The notes under the pieces are model-generated. The model was not told the origin of the DNA, made no database searches, and saw nothing but the letters and a program-made list of their open reading frames with translations. From Glandiceps talaboti (taxonomy: Eukaryota > Hemichordata > Enteropneusta > Spengelidae): DNA of 64,000 nt. Made by a program: the position numbers and the translations under genes. Every line of letters begins with the position of its first letter. Position 1 is the stretch's first letter. Where the stretch lies: positions 17,470,098 to 17,534,097 of the forward strand of contig NC_135560.1 in the NCBI RefSeq assembly GCF_964340395.1. The letters are read 5' to 3'. Below are positions 48,074-55,652 of the stretch, one piece after another.

Positions 48074-48900
48074 ATAGTCTTACTCATGAAACTCCTAAAA
48101 GATAAAATTTGGTCAGATATATACATCTTGCAAATTAAATGATTAATAAAAATATATTGACCTTTTATGGGTGAGACTAGCTTACCATATGCAATGCTTG
48201 TACCTAAATACAGGGTCTGCTACTAAAGTTGTTGATTTGTAACAGATCCAGTCTCATCTCAGTATCTAGGGTAGTGAAATGTAGTGAATACCTCATATTC
48301 TATACATTTACTTGTGTAATCTAAATGACACCAACCTACAGCTTCGTATAGAAGAAAAAATCTTCTGAGAATTCATTTCCTCTCGCAGTTAAATTGAGTG
48401 TGAGTAAGTGTTAACATTCTATAGACAGTTAACTTGCCAAAATTGTCAGCTACAAATGTGTATTTTATCATACCCCAAAAAGACTCGAGTTATCTCACTC
48501 TATCTACTCTTTTGAAAAAAAAAGAAAGTGAAAAGCAATCTCTGCAAATATCAAACTGTCACATCTTTGAGAGGATGTGGATTCAACCATTTTGTTTGGG
48601 TGAGGAGGGCTATTTTTAGAGGGACTTGGAGTCCTTGTAGAATGTACCAAATGTGTCCATGTTGTTTCACATTGTTTTTTACGAGTAGAAAAACATAGTA
48701 AATTTGAGATCCAAAATAAAAGCTGATTTCACATCAATATGCCTACTGCAATGAACTACATTTGTGGTCACTGGATTGTCAGTTTCCATCGACTCACCTA
48801 TAAAAACTGATATAGCCCCAGCTGTTGGAGATGTCACCTTCTTTGTGATATCTTCTACACTAAGATTTTCAGGTGTAATTTCAACAAAATCTTGACCCAT
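22759..48900 (-). CDS. MOCS2: Molybdopterin synthase catalytic (large) subunit, MOCS2B, complete, four coding exons
   Basis: MOCS2B (MoaE family) is the catalytic subunit that, with MOCS2A, converts cPMP to molybdopterin. Exons 48900-48798, 44195-44045, 35437-35314 and 22854-22759 join in frame to 157 codons. The order of motifs is [14 protein letters not shown] (about 22-35), [11 protein letters not shown] (36-46), [13 protein letters not shown] (50-62), HRIG (82-85), [16 protein letters not shown] (88-103), then [11 protein letters not shown] (116-126). Residues matching E. coli MoaE active-site positions are present: R38, H102, R103, K118 and K125 (MoaE R39, H103, R104, K119, K126). The C-terminal exon carries WKENKEC, like the human WKGNKEC end. 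The ATG has A at -3 and G at +4, and an in-frame TGA lies 24 nt upstream, which fixes the start. It is shorter than the human protein because it lacks the poorly conserved N-terminal extension. Confidence 0.95.
23314..23340. repeat. (AATTC)n microsatellite
   Basis: Five tandem CAATT units within MOCS2B intron 3. Confidence 0.95.
25655..25783 (-). other. Candidate alternative terminal exon in MOCS2B intron 3
   Basis: The minus strand has a good acceptor (gtaattattgcag) at 25784-25785. It is followed in phase 0 by 23 codons, beginning [15 protein letters not shown], and TGA at 25714-25712. AATAAA lies at 25660-25655. Exon 3 of MOCS2B also ends in phase 0, so splicing is possible in principle. 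The result would lack the conserved C-terminus. The opposite strand is open for 107 codons, so chance is a real alternative. Confidence 0.25.
26027..26230. repeat. Short tandem/dispersed units, about 37 bp
   Basis: Four imperfect copies of a unit containing GGGCTAGACACTTGAACCAG then CCTCTATGCATTTATA, with a spacer of about 60 bp between the second and third. Confidence 0.85.
28104..28232 (-). other. GC-richer exon-like segment, unassigned
   Basis: The minus strand carries a 43-codon frame starting [20 protein letters not shown] and ending VDAFNDMK at a donor-like gtaaaa. A second minus frame over the same bases reads [18 protein letters not shown] and stops. The segment stands out by composition from its AT-rich surroundings. 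No product is recognised, and the frame is ambiguous. Confidence 0.2.
28641..28908 (+). repeat. 268-bp direct repeat, copy 1
   Basis: Matches 31611-31878 with three mismatches and no gaps, at an exact offset of 2,970 bp. Both copies end at TTTTGTCG, after which the sequences differ completely. Confidence 0.97.
29157..29486 (-). other. Unassigned 109-codon open frame, overlapped by an opposite 94-codon frame
   Basis: The minus frame begins [20 protein letters not shown] and the plus strand is open over almost the same bases. I recognise neither. Such a double opening in AT-rich DNA is unusual but not proof of coding; no splice sites or promoter support it. Confidence 0.2.
29861..29943. repeat. 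32-bp tandem repeat
   Basis: Two full copies and one partial copy of a unit starting TCAAGGAAGACATCATTTTA and ending AAGGAAGCA. Confidence 0.92.
31107..31613 (+). mobile_element. TIR-bounded element plus 3' extension, copy 1
   Basis: The first part runs from AATTGTTTCTGGACAG (31107-31122) to CTGACCAGAAACAATT (31406-31421), which are inverted repeats with one mismatch. Homology to the 39.6-kb copy continues past the right end through AAAGGCCCATGATTCAATCC to about 31613. There it meets the second copy of the 268-bp repeat, so this locus is a composite. Confidence 0.8.
31611..31878 (+). repeat. 268-bp direct repeat, copy 2
   Basis: Ninety-nine percent identical to 28641-28908. It starts within the last bases of the element at 31107-31613 and is followed by a CA/A-rich run. 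Confidence 0.97.
33895..34625. repeat. Minisatellite, unit about 80-90 bp
   Basis: About seven imperfect copies of a unit containing GTCAACTGTCTCTGTCACTT, ATCATAGACTTCATTGCAT, and AGAATACTATTCACTGTACA. The first two copies are separated from the rest by about 150 bp of unrelated sequence. Confidence 0.9.
35095..35255 (+). mobile_element. Diverged copy of the 3' part of the 31.1/39.6-kb element
   Basis: Shares AAAGGCTCATGATTCAATTC, AGCTAGGATCATTC and AACTTTTAATCCTAAC in the same order as 31480-31605 and 39955-40085. GATTCAATCCC in the other copies is close to a pol III B-box, so this part may be SINE-derived. Confidence 0.55.
35314..35437 (-). CDS. MOCS2: MOCS2B coding exon 3 (active-site exon)
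   Basis: This 124-nt exon follows acceptor cacaaacag and ends at donor gtaggt in phase 0. It encodes [20 protein letters not shown], then [20 protein letters not shown] and a final K. The SAHR motif and the two lysines of LKTTVPIWK correspond to the catalytic residues of MoaE/MOCS2B. Confidence 0.95.
35630..35780 (-). mobile_element. tRNA-derived SINE (head and part of body)
   Basis: The minus strand starts GAACCGGCTCCC, followed by an A-box-like TGGTAGTAGTAGGGG (35766-35752) and a B-box-like GGTTTAAATCC (35718-35708). The spacing is that of a tRNA. The 3' side lacks a clean acceptor stem and runs into a body (GTGACCGACCCATATCCAGG), as in tRNA-derived SINEs rather than a functional tRNA. Confidence 0.7.
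36140..36530 (+). repeat. Dispersed repeat, copy A (related to 59.9-60.3 kb)
   Basis: Shares many blocks with 59930-60310 in order, for example ACACAAATA, AGGTGATTCAATAC, CCATATTATGT and AAACAGTTT, at roughly three-quarters identity. A short minus frame is similar in both copies, but the matches extend outside it. Confidence 0.75.
38436..38770 (+). mobile_element. tRNA-derived SINE with a widespread 3' tail
   Basis: The head has an A-box-like ATGGTTAGAGGGG (about 38447) and a B-box-like GTTTGAGCC (38487). The 3' end reads AAAGTGCTTTGAGCACAGTG, then GGGAAAGCATTATATAAAAA and an ATTATT-rich tail. This 'GCTTTGAGCAC...TATATAAAA' ending is typical of SINE tails in marine invertebrates. Confidence 0.75.
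38845..39545. repeat. Minisatellite, unit about 30-35 bp
   Basis: About 20 copies of TTTCAAGTTCAATGCTGTGT then TCATCATACA, with (AT)n expansions in the middle copies. Both strands are open over long stretches because the unit lacks stops; a 212-codon plus frame is an artefact of the repeat. Confidence 0.96.
39643..40092 (+). mobile_element. TIR-bounded element plus 3' extension, copy 2
   Basis: Perfect 17-bp inverted repeats, GAATTGTTTCTGGTCAG (39643-39659) and its complement at 39911-39927. It is similar throughout to 31107-31613, including the 3' extension. No coding capacity. Confidence 0.85.
40150..40452 (-). pseudogene. Decayed coding-like stretch, product unknown
   Basis: One minus frame reads [31 protein letters not shown], then 50 residues including [20 protein letters not shown] and [18 protein letters not shown]. 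After a third stop a shifted frame continues [20 protein letters not shown] up to a donor-like gtaagt. Residue usage is strongly protein-like, but three interruptions point to a dead element ORF or pseudogene. It could also be small exons, though the gap between the first two blocks (34 bp) is too short for a usual intron. Confidence 0.5.
44045..44195 (-). CDS. MOCS2: MOCS2B coding exon 2
   Basis: This 151-nt exon starts after cattTgaag and ends at gtgagt. It encodes [20 protein letters not shown], continues [20 protein letters not shown], and ends VVHRI plus two bases of glycine. It holds the arginine equivalent to MoaE R39 (R38 here). Confidence 0.95.
44521..44640. repeat. Tetranucleotide-repeat hairpin
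   Basis: (ACTG)n then (ACCG)n on the left (44521-44558), a (CACT)n loop, then exact complements (GTCG)n and (GTCA)n on the right (44592-44640). The arms can pair over more than 30 bp. Confidence 0.95.
44980..45075. repeat. About 62-bp tandem duplication with X-box-like palindromes
   Basis: Each copy has ATGATTGA(A/C)AGTTG followed by a GTTG...CAAC palindrome: GTTGTCACGGCAAC (44987-45000) and GTTGCCATGGCAAC (45049-45062). The second matches the RFX X-box consensus perfectly. Confidence 0.8.
46030..46520. mobile_element. Foldback element, about 490 bp
   Basis: Inverted arms share, for example, TTTCATGTTAGT with ACTAACATGAAA, ACACTTTAAGAT-like with ATCTTAAAGTGT, and ACATTTTGTCTAT with ATAGACAAAATGT. 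The centre lies near 46260-46300. Short internal duplications occur in the left arm. No coding capacity. Confidence 0.75.
47821..48071. repeat. Compound (TG)n/(TATG)n/(TA)n/(TG)n microsatellite
   Basis: Runs of TG, then TATG, then TA, then TG in a 250-bp block. Confidence 0.98.
48652..48720 (+). mobile_element. MITE fragment (family of 6.6 kb)
   Basis: Contains GTTGTTTCACATTGTTTTTT, GAGTAGAAAAACATAGTAAA and ATCCAAAATA, matching 6849-6920 in the same order. Lies just downstream (minus sense) of the first MOCS2B exon. Confidence 0.65.
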
Positions 48901-48925
48901 TATTTCTGATCTTCTTTCTCTTCAC
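48798..48925 (-). CDS. MOCS2: First MOCS2B exon (25 nt leader plus 103 nt coding)
   Basis: The acceptor (ttctgatatcag) sits 25 nt before ATG. The coding part gives [17 protein letters not shown] through [13 protein letters not shown] plus one G of the next glycine, with donor gtgagt. Open frame continuing past the donor is intron read-through. The exon lies between two fragments of one MITE family (48652-48720 and 49172-49358). Confidence 0.93.
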
Positions 48926-49171
48926 CTGATATCAGAAGGAGAAAAAGGTTACTGTATAAGTACAAGATATGTAAAAACAAATAATCACGATGAAAAACAA
49001 GAACTCTAACTATTTTACGAATGACAATAATTCAACATATGAGGAAGCAACAGATAAATGAATGAAAAGATGAAAGCATATACTGAACGTGACAGTAATT
49101 ACTTATTTTTACCCAATTTATTTGCAAATCGCTTGCTTACATATGTAGATACACATATGTACCTATACATG

Positions 49172-49358
49172 TAGGTACATACATGTACAATAACAAACTT
49201 TTTACACTATTTTGGGGTTTGTTTTGCAAATAAGGAGTTTAAAACTTGGTCTATGGTGTTCACTTTGTTCTTTGACATAGGTAAACATATAGCTGTTTTA
49301 TTAATCCAAAACCCAAATAAATACCCATCCTTATCCATATGGCCACTTTAAAGCCACC
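49172..49358 (+). mobile_element. MITE right-half fragment (family of 6.6 kb)
   Basis: Contains GTACAATAACAAACTTTTTA and ATCCATATGGCCACTTTAAA, matching the centre and right end of the 6599-6953 element. Lies about 250 bp upstream (minus sense) of the MOCS2B first exon. Confidence 0.65.
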
Positions 49359-51882
49359 GAGATGTCAGCATACGTTTGAGACTTATTTGAATCTTCCGAG
49401 AAGAACTTTAGTTATAATCCAGAATCCATGAACGTTCATTAATACAGCTTGGTAGGGATGTACTCTGTAAATCTGTAGTGAACTGTAATATTCTCTCAGA
49501 AGGAGATAATCCTTAGGATTATTAACTCTATTCTATTTTCCATATTGAACAGTTGGAAGCGTATCCACTCTGTACACTAATCATCTGTTACTATAGATTG
49601 GTGCACTTGTTATTCAGCTTATGTGAAGAAATTAAACTCTCAAGCAGGTATTACCGTTGCCGCAATTACAATGATCAGGGTTAGACTGTTTTTAACGAAG
49701 TAAGCACTTTGAACATAAATGCTTTAAACACATACTGTTACTCTGTGCAAGGAAACAGAGTTTAACCAATCTTCTTCAAAGAGTTTCAACAAAATTCACT
49801 TCTTAAATAATGTGCTTAAGTTTTTGTTGACCTTTTAGTACCAAAAGCACACATGCAAAAATTCAATTTTGACATTGTGTAAAACCACATTCAAAATTGA
49901 TCAATGTTTCATTTTTATAGTACAATATAATGCACAATGTATTCTACATAAATACCAGCATTAAAAGAAAATATTCCATTTGTGATGATAAATGATATCT
50001 GTCAATCGATCTATTACAGATTAATATCAATTGAACACAATAACCATGTCATATCCCTGCATGCTGTGATAAAATTACTTTTGAAGTATGAGAATTTTTT
50101 AATAGCTTTAACTGAGACCACCGCAGTGAGTTGGTGCTAATGTATAAAATCATACATCTGCAATCATAAATTTGGGACAAACTCAGGCTATACAGTTTAG
50201 TCTAAAACCTATTTCTTCTATACATTAATGTAGAAGTGGCTATTATCACACAGTTTAACTTACACAGAATTATTTCTTTTTAGTTATGTTTTGACCCAAC
50301 TGCATAACTGATACAAAACCATATGACCTGATTTGAATAATGTATACTGATAATGCATTTCATTTAGTGTACAACATTTTCAATGAAAAGACAACTTTTT
50401 TTCAAATTTCTGCTTCACTTTATTTTGGGCGAGATAAACATTTTTTGACTACAGTTACAGACAAATCACCTTTAGTTATTGAGTAACTATACCTTCATTA
50501 CATTTTGTAGGTAAATGTATTGATTTGAAATACATCCATCTTTTTACGTATGGTTATTCAGAAAAAGGGGATTCCATTTTAATGCTGATTTATTTTAACA
50601 CAAAATTGTTTTCACCTAAAATAAGGTAAAAGAAGTTTAGAACCTAAGTACATCCACTTTATACAGTCCTTGTCATTATACACTGAAAATTTTACTTTTC
50701 AAATATTTTAGTCAACTGATGTATGCGCATATGACACTCAAAAAATTCCCCTCACATTTCATATTTGTATCATCTCTTGAAATCTGAGTTCCATTCAAAA
50801 CAGAAATGACAAATCATATTGATTTTCCACAAAAAAAAAATGAAGTGGAATCTACCATCACAGAAAGAGTATCCCACCATTCTGAACTTATCAATCATAC
50901 TGGATTCCAAACTAAACCTTTGGCTTACACATTTCAAGAGTGTGCATTTTACAAAACAACATGTAATCCAGTTAACCTACATTTGTATGAGGTGCATAAA
51001 CATGAATAATACATGTTAGCATGCACACAAGTTTCAAGTGACACACACACACACACTCTCACACACACATAAACACAATACATATATATATAATTATTAT
51101 ACTGTAGATATTAATAAATATATTATCTTCATAGTTTATCTATACTTCACATACACTATACATGTGACCTTTTGTAGTCAATTTCGAATGTCTTAATGAA
51201 ATAACTAACATTAAAAATTGAAAGCATTTGTCTCAGTTTCAACCGAATAAATGATGCAAACATGTAGTCAATTTAATATTGAAAACTTAATTGCATTTTT
51301 CTGATCCGTCAGTGGTCAGTGTGCTGTTCATAAATATGTACATATTCTGGAAATAAAATGATGAATTTCCAATGATGGCTGATGGCAACTGTAACGTCTG
51401 TCATTTTGAGATGAACATCTTCAAGATAAACACATTGTCTTTAGAAAGCATTCAACATTGGAAGTTTTGTGAACAGAGCATCTTTTTAGGCTTAGAGAGC
51501 ATAGCAAATCTAGATGTATATGTCATCAACATTTTAAAACAAAATCTGATTCATGTAATTGACATGTTGCCGATTTCAAATGCAAACCGGTAATTGATTT
51601 TCATGCATTATTGAAATATGTAAATATCTTAACATGATGCAACAAACGTATCATAGAACTGGAAAGAAGACGAAAATGAACCAGCAAACAGGTAAACCAT
51701 TTGACTTTAAGTGTTTGTTTTAGAAATTGGGTAAAAAACGGACTAAGAAATCTACTAGAATTTACAAAAGAAATCAAAATCTCGGGTAAATTTTATCTCT
51801 TTGTAATGATCATAAAAAAGTACTAAAATAATCATTTCATGATCTCAGTCATGAGAATGGAAATTTGTCTGCAAATACTCAC

Positions 51883-51965
51883 AACTTATAAACTTTGCAG
51901 CACTGGTGCAGGGAATGAATGCACTCTGTACATAGTAAGAACCATCTTCAGATATTGTTACTTTC
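51883..51965 (-). other. Candidate 83-nt exon between the two MOCS2 cistrons
   Basis: A minus frame of 27 codons (KVTISEDGSYYVQSAFIPCT then SAAKFIS) lies between an AG (weak polypyrimidine tract) and gtgagt. It takes one base in and gives one base out, so it could be spliced from MOCS2A exon 1 (two bases out) and into the MOCS2B leader exon. In that case it would end CEEKEDQK with its stop overlapping the MOCS2B ATG (TAATG). The product would lack the MOCS2A Gly-Gly. Not recognised as a known family; could be chance. Confidence 0.3.
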
Positions 51966-52706
51966 CTTAAAACATTTAATGTAATATAATATAATAATAA
52001 AAGGCATAGTGTTCTTCTTTCTTTTAAAAAAACCCACCATAATCATAGATTTGGATTAAAATGATCATTTTTGTTCTAAATTTCTAGTCCATGAAAATAT
52101 CAAACTGACATACGTATGTAATGTTTGTCGATATTTCCACCATAGGACAATGAACTGCACGGGTACCGGGTAAGTTTGATATCTATCTAGTCCATGCATT
52201 TATCACCATCAGAATAGAATCATGAATAAGTGTCCTTAGATCAAAACAAATTAACTTCATGCCTGGGAACACTGAGTTCATCCTGGCCTTTATCACATCT
52301 TCATAAACAGTTGACAAGATAATGAAGAAAACGAGGGGTTACTAAGGCAACTTGCAAACCAGTAAATTTTATACATTCATGCTAATCCTAACCACAAGAA
52401 ATCGGTGATTCCAGCATAACTTTAGGAAGTAACTGTCTGCATACATAACATGTATCATTGACTACATTTTTTCCAGATAAGGAATAGTAGATTGGTAATG
52501 GCTAAAATATTAGATTTGAATTAGTTCCTGTCCGATAATTTTAAATCTTGGTAGTTCTAACTGAAACAATCTTTTATTTTATTTTTGTTCTTCTTTTTGA
52601 CGGGCAGAAGCGTTTATAAATTTGTTTACTTAAATTAAAATACTGACATAAAACTTCATAATATTCTTGTATAATGTTAATGTCGATGTATGTCTTTTAT
52701 GACATT

Positions 52707-52976
52707 ACAATAGGGAACTTGCAATCCAGACTGAGCATGCTCAGACACAAAGGACAGTGGGATTATCTGTGGTTATCGTAATACCTAATCTGGAGATACT
52801 GATAAAATAACAAATAACCCCCCCCCCCCCCCCCCACAATGGTCAGGGTAACTATGAATTGATCATTTGTGGTTACAATGTAACATTACTGTTTATAATA
52901 CTGATTGATTAGTATTTATTATCACATTTCCCATGATGCAACATTCAATATGGCAGGTTTGCAAGTTCCCTATTGT
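52707..52976. mobile_element. TIR element, 270 bp, inserted in an older repeat
   Basis: Perfect 18-bp inverted ends ACAATAGGGAACTTGCAA (52707-52724) and its complement (52959-52976). The flanks (52620-52706 and 52977-53215) match 59580-59905, which lacks this insert. Contains an 18-bp C tract. Confidence 0.85.
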
Positions 52977-53936
52977 CTTCTGGCATTGTACAGTTGATTA
53001 CATAGTAGCGATTTTATATGTATAGTGAATTGCGTCATCAGATCATTTATATATATACTAAGTTATATCTTAATACCAGAGTTGAGTTCAACAGTGGTGG
53101 TGGTAAAGTATGCTTGTCATAATGAGTAAATAGAATACTGTGTGTACCTTTTCAATATGTAGTAGAAATTACACCATAAAATGTGTAAACTCAGTTTGTG
53201 CCTCCTTCAGTTACTGTATTTGGAAAGTATGCATGAATACATGTACATGTGTACATGTAAAATCCCTTATCATTATTCAACAAGTCCTGTTTGTTGGAAA
53301 ACTGTATGTCTATAGAGGAATGCTGTCTGCACATCAACAATCATTGGTGTTTCTATGGTTGTTGATATACCTTGTTTTTCTGTATATATAGTGTTGGCAC
53401 TTTTAAGATAAATCACTGGCGTGACATTGACACATCACTGTACACTATTAAGTAGTGCTTGTCTACACCCTGACGCAAATGCTTCAAAACCCAACTGCAG
53501 TCTCTCGATGTAGTATGTAGTTTTGTTGTTCTGCATTTATTACCATACCATGCCAGAGCACCATTTCATTTAAACATTCAGTGAAAAAAAGTGTTGACTG
53601 GAAAATTTAAAATCACGATACAAATAAGCTTTCAACATTTCAAATAGTGAATCAGTTCATGTTTTTCATGGAAGACAGTATATTTGATGATGCGGGTCTG
53701 GATATAATTTGAGACCACAATTTCTGCCTAATGAGACAAAGTGCTGGATGACTATCACCGTAAAGAGAAGTATTCGGTAACTGTAATCTCCCTGAATAAG
53801 GTAACAGACGCCAATTCCTTTGTAGTTTCTGAGTTCCCTTTCAGTAAGATAAGAATAAGTATCAAAACCCCTCTCTTATTGCCAAACTGCTATTAAATTT
53901 ATAGTAAGCAGACACCATTTTAACTCATTTTAGTGC

Positions 53937-54011
53937 TTAGATCAAAGCAGATCCGTTTCCTCTTGGAGCCATACTCCTAACCTCCAGTGACTTGTTCAGT
54001 TTCTCAAAAAT
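53937..54011 (-). other. Candidate terminal exon, product unknown
   Basis: After a strong acceptor (gatgttttctttcag) the minus strand reads in phase 0 IFEKLNKSLEVRSMAPRGNG, then SALI and TAA. The other two frames stop within a few codons. It cannot follow MOCS2A exon 1 in frame. No upstream partner exon was found, so it is either the end of a nested gene or chance. Confidence 0.35.
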
Positions 54012-55204
54012 CTGAAAGAAAACATCTTTATAATGGTACATGTTCAAATCAGAATTTTATAAGAGTTGTTCTTTTAATCAATTTGATGAATATTTGGCAG
54101 TGGAAAATATAAACTGTGTGAAATATTTACAGCTCAGTGTTGCACCAACATACATGTAGGTTTGGTCTGTCTAGCTTTGTGATCCAAACTGGCGCTTCTA
54201 TCTAATAACATTGCAGACAGCATGATTATTTCAGCAAAACATTTTTACACACTATATGAAACCAGATTTGAGTGACTATTTACAAATACTTAGTCCTCAT
54301 CAAACATAGACCTTTCATTATCAACAATTTTAGCATGAGTAAAGCTGGAAACGAAAATATGAAAGCCATTTTACGGAGAGGAGGCATAGCCATATTTGTT
54401 GTAAAATTTCATAATTTGTATCATAGCTTTGGAGGTGTAATTCCATCACTTGCCTACACCCATATTATGAAATATGAGTTTTCTCTTAAGACCTTGACCA
54501 TTGGCCATGAATATCGTCTTCAAGGTGAAATAGCTAAATTTAGATTATCTTCATAGCTTTTGAATCAAACATTTCAAGGGATCATATTTTAATCATGTCT
54601 TGGGTTTTACTATGGGAGGCATATGCACATCATTTAATTTCATGTCCTTGACCTGTATAGCAAAATGGCGGCCATATTTATGATTTTAAAAAAAAGCATA
54701 TCTTGCCTGTTATCTCCAAAGGTTTTATATGAATGGACACCATTCAAGTGTCTACTCTCACAATATCAATGGTAAGCTTTCTAATGAAACATTGACCTTT
54801 GACATTGACAAACATTTTCGAGGTGAAATGACCAAAATTTCTCTTTCTATGTTATTTCACTAAGTTGAATACACAATGGTACCATTTAAAAGTCTATACC
54901 CCTATAAGAAAGGTAAACTTTCTTTTTATATCTTGACCTTTGACTTTGGCCTCCATATTCAAGATCAAATGACAACTTGGTCAATAAATTATGCAGTTTT
55001 GTATCTAGCGACACCATTCAAATTTGCATAATAACTTTGCGATATAACACACCAGTTGGGGGTTATGTCTTCTATGAAGGCTTGTTATTTTTATGACATG
55101 CCTAGGTTGTAAAATTCTGTTTTGGTTATTACAATTCAACTATTTCCAAGGTTTATTTTATTAGGTCAAATAAAAAAAGTTATTTGGTTCTGGTTACCCG
55201 ACCC

Positions 55205-55652
55205 TAGCTGCAATAATTGTAACGTTTGATGTGATTTTGAGGGTTTTTTCGTTCCGAAGTTTAACCCGAATCAAACGCTACAATTTCTCTAACGCAAACG
55301 CAAATAGACAAGACCTCATTGAAAACGTGAGCGAGGAGTCAGTGTACCACCCGTTTCAAAATGCTGCATGCCTTTGGGGAATTGCTGTACCTCTGAACAC
55401 TTCTTGGGTCTTGAAGGCTCCATAATTAATGTTGGCTTTAGGAAATAACCGATATTTTGCCAGGTAAGGCATAATTTAGCAGAAAAATCCACCCAACTTT
55501 GCGATTCAGATCTGAATCGGTTCCGTCTATTTGCGTTTGTGTAAGAGGAATTGTAGCGTTTGATTCGGGTTAAACTTCGGAACGAAAAAAGGCACAAAAA
55601 CAGACGAAAAAAAACCTCAAAATCACATCAAACGCTACAATTATTGCAGCTA
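55205..55652. mobile_element. TIR element, 448 bp, with 9-bp target duplication
   Basis: The ends are TAGCTGCAATAATTGTA and its exact complement, and inverted similarity extends inward for about 120 bp (for example GTTTAACCCGAATCAAACGC and its near complement). The element is flanked on both sides by ACCCGACCC (55196-55204 and 55653-55661). No transposase. The 9-bp duplication and long TIRs suggest a MULE-like or similar family. Confidence 0.88.

Larger units (their letters stand above)
44196..48797 (-). other. MOCS2B intron 1 (4.6 kb)
   Basis: Phase 1 intron with donor gtgagt. It contains the tetranucleotide hairpin near 44.5 kb, two X-box-like palindromes near 45.0 kb, a foldback element at 46.0-46.5 kb, and a compound TG/TATG/TA microsatellite at 47.8-48.07 kb. 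No coding sequence was recognised. Confidence 0.85.

Noticed and set aside
48679-48797. Continuation of the MOCS2B start frame to 48679
   Set aside because: The gtgagt donor at 48797 and the perfect join to exon 2 show this is intron.
55231-55597. Two ORFs sharing an SFRSLTRIKRYN-type motif on opposite strands
   Set aside because: The motif is shared because they read the two inverted arms of one TIR element.
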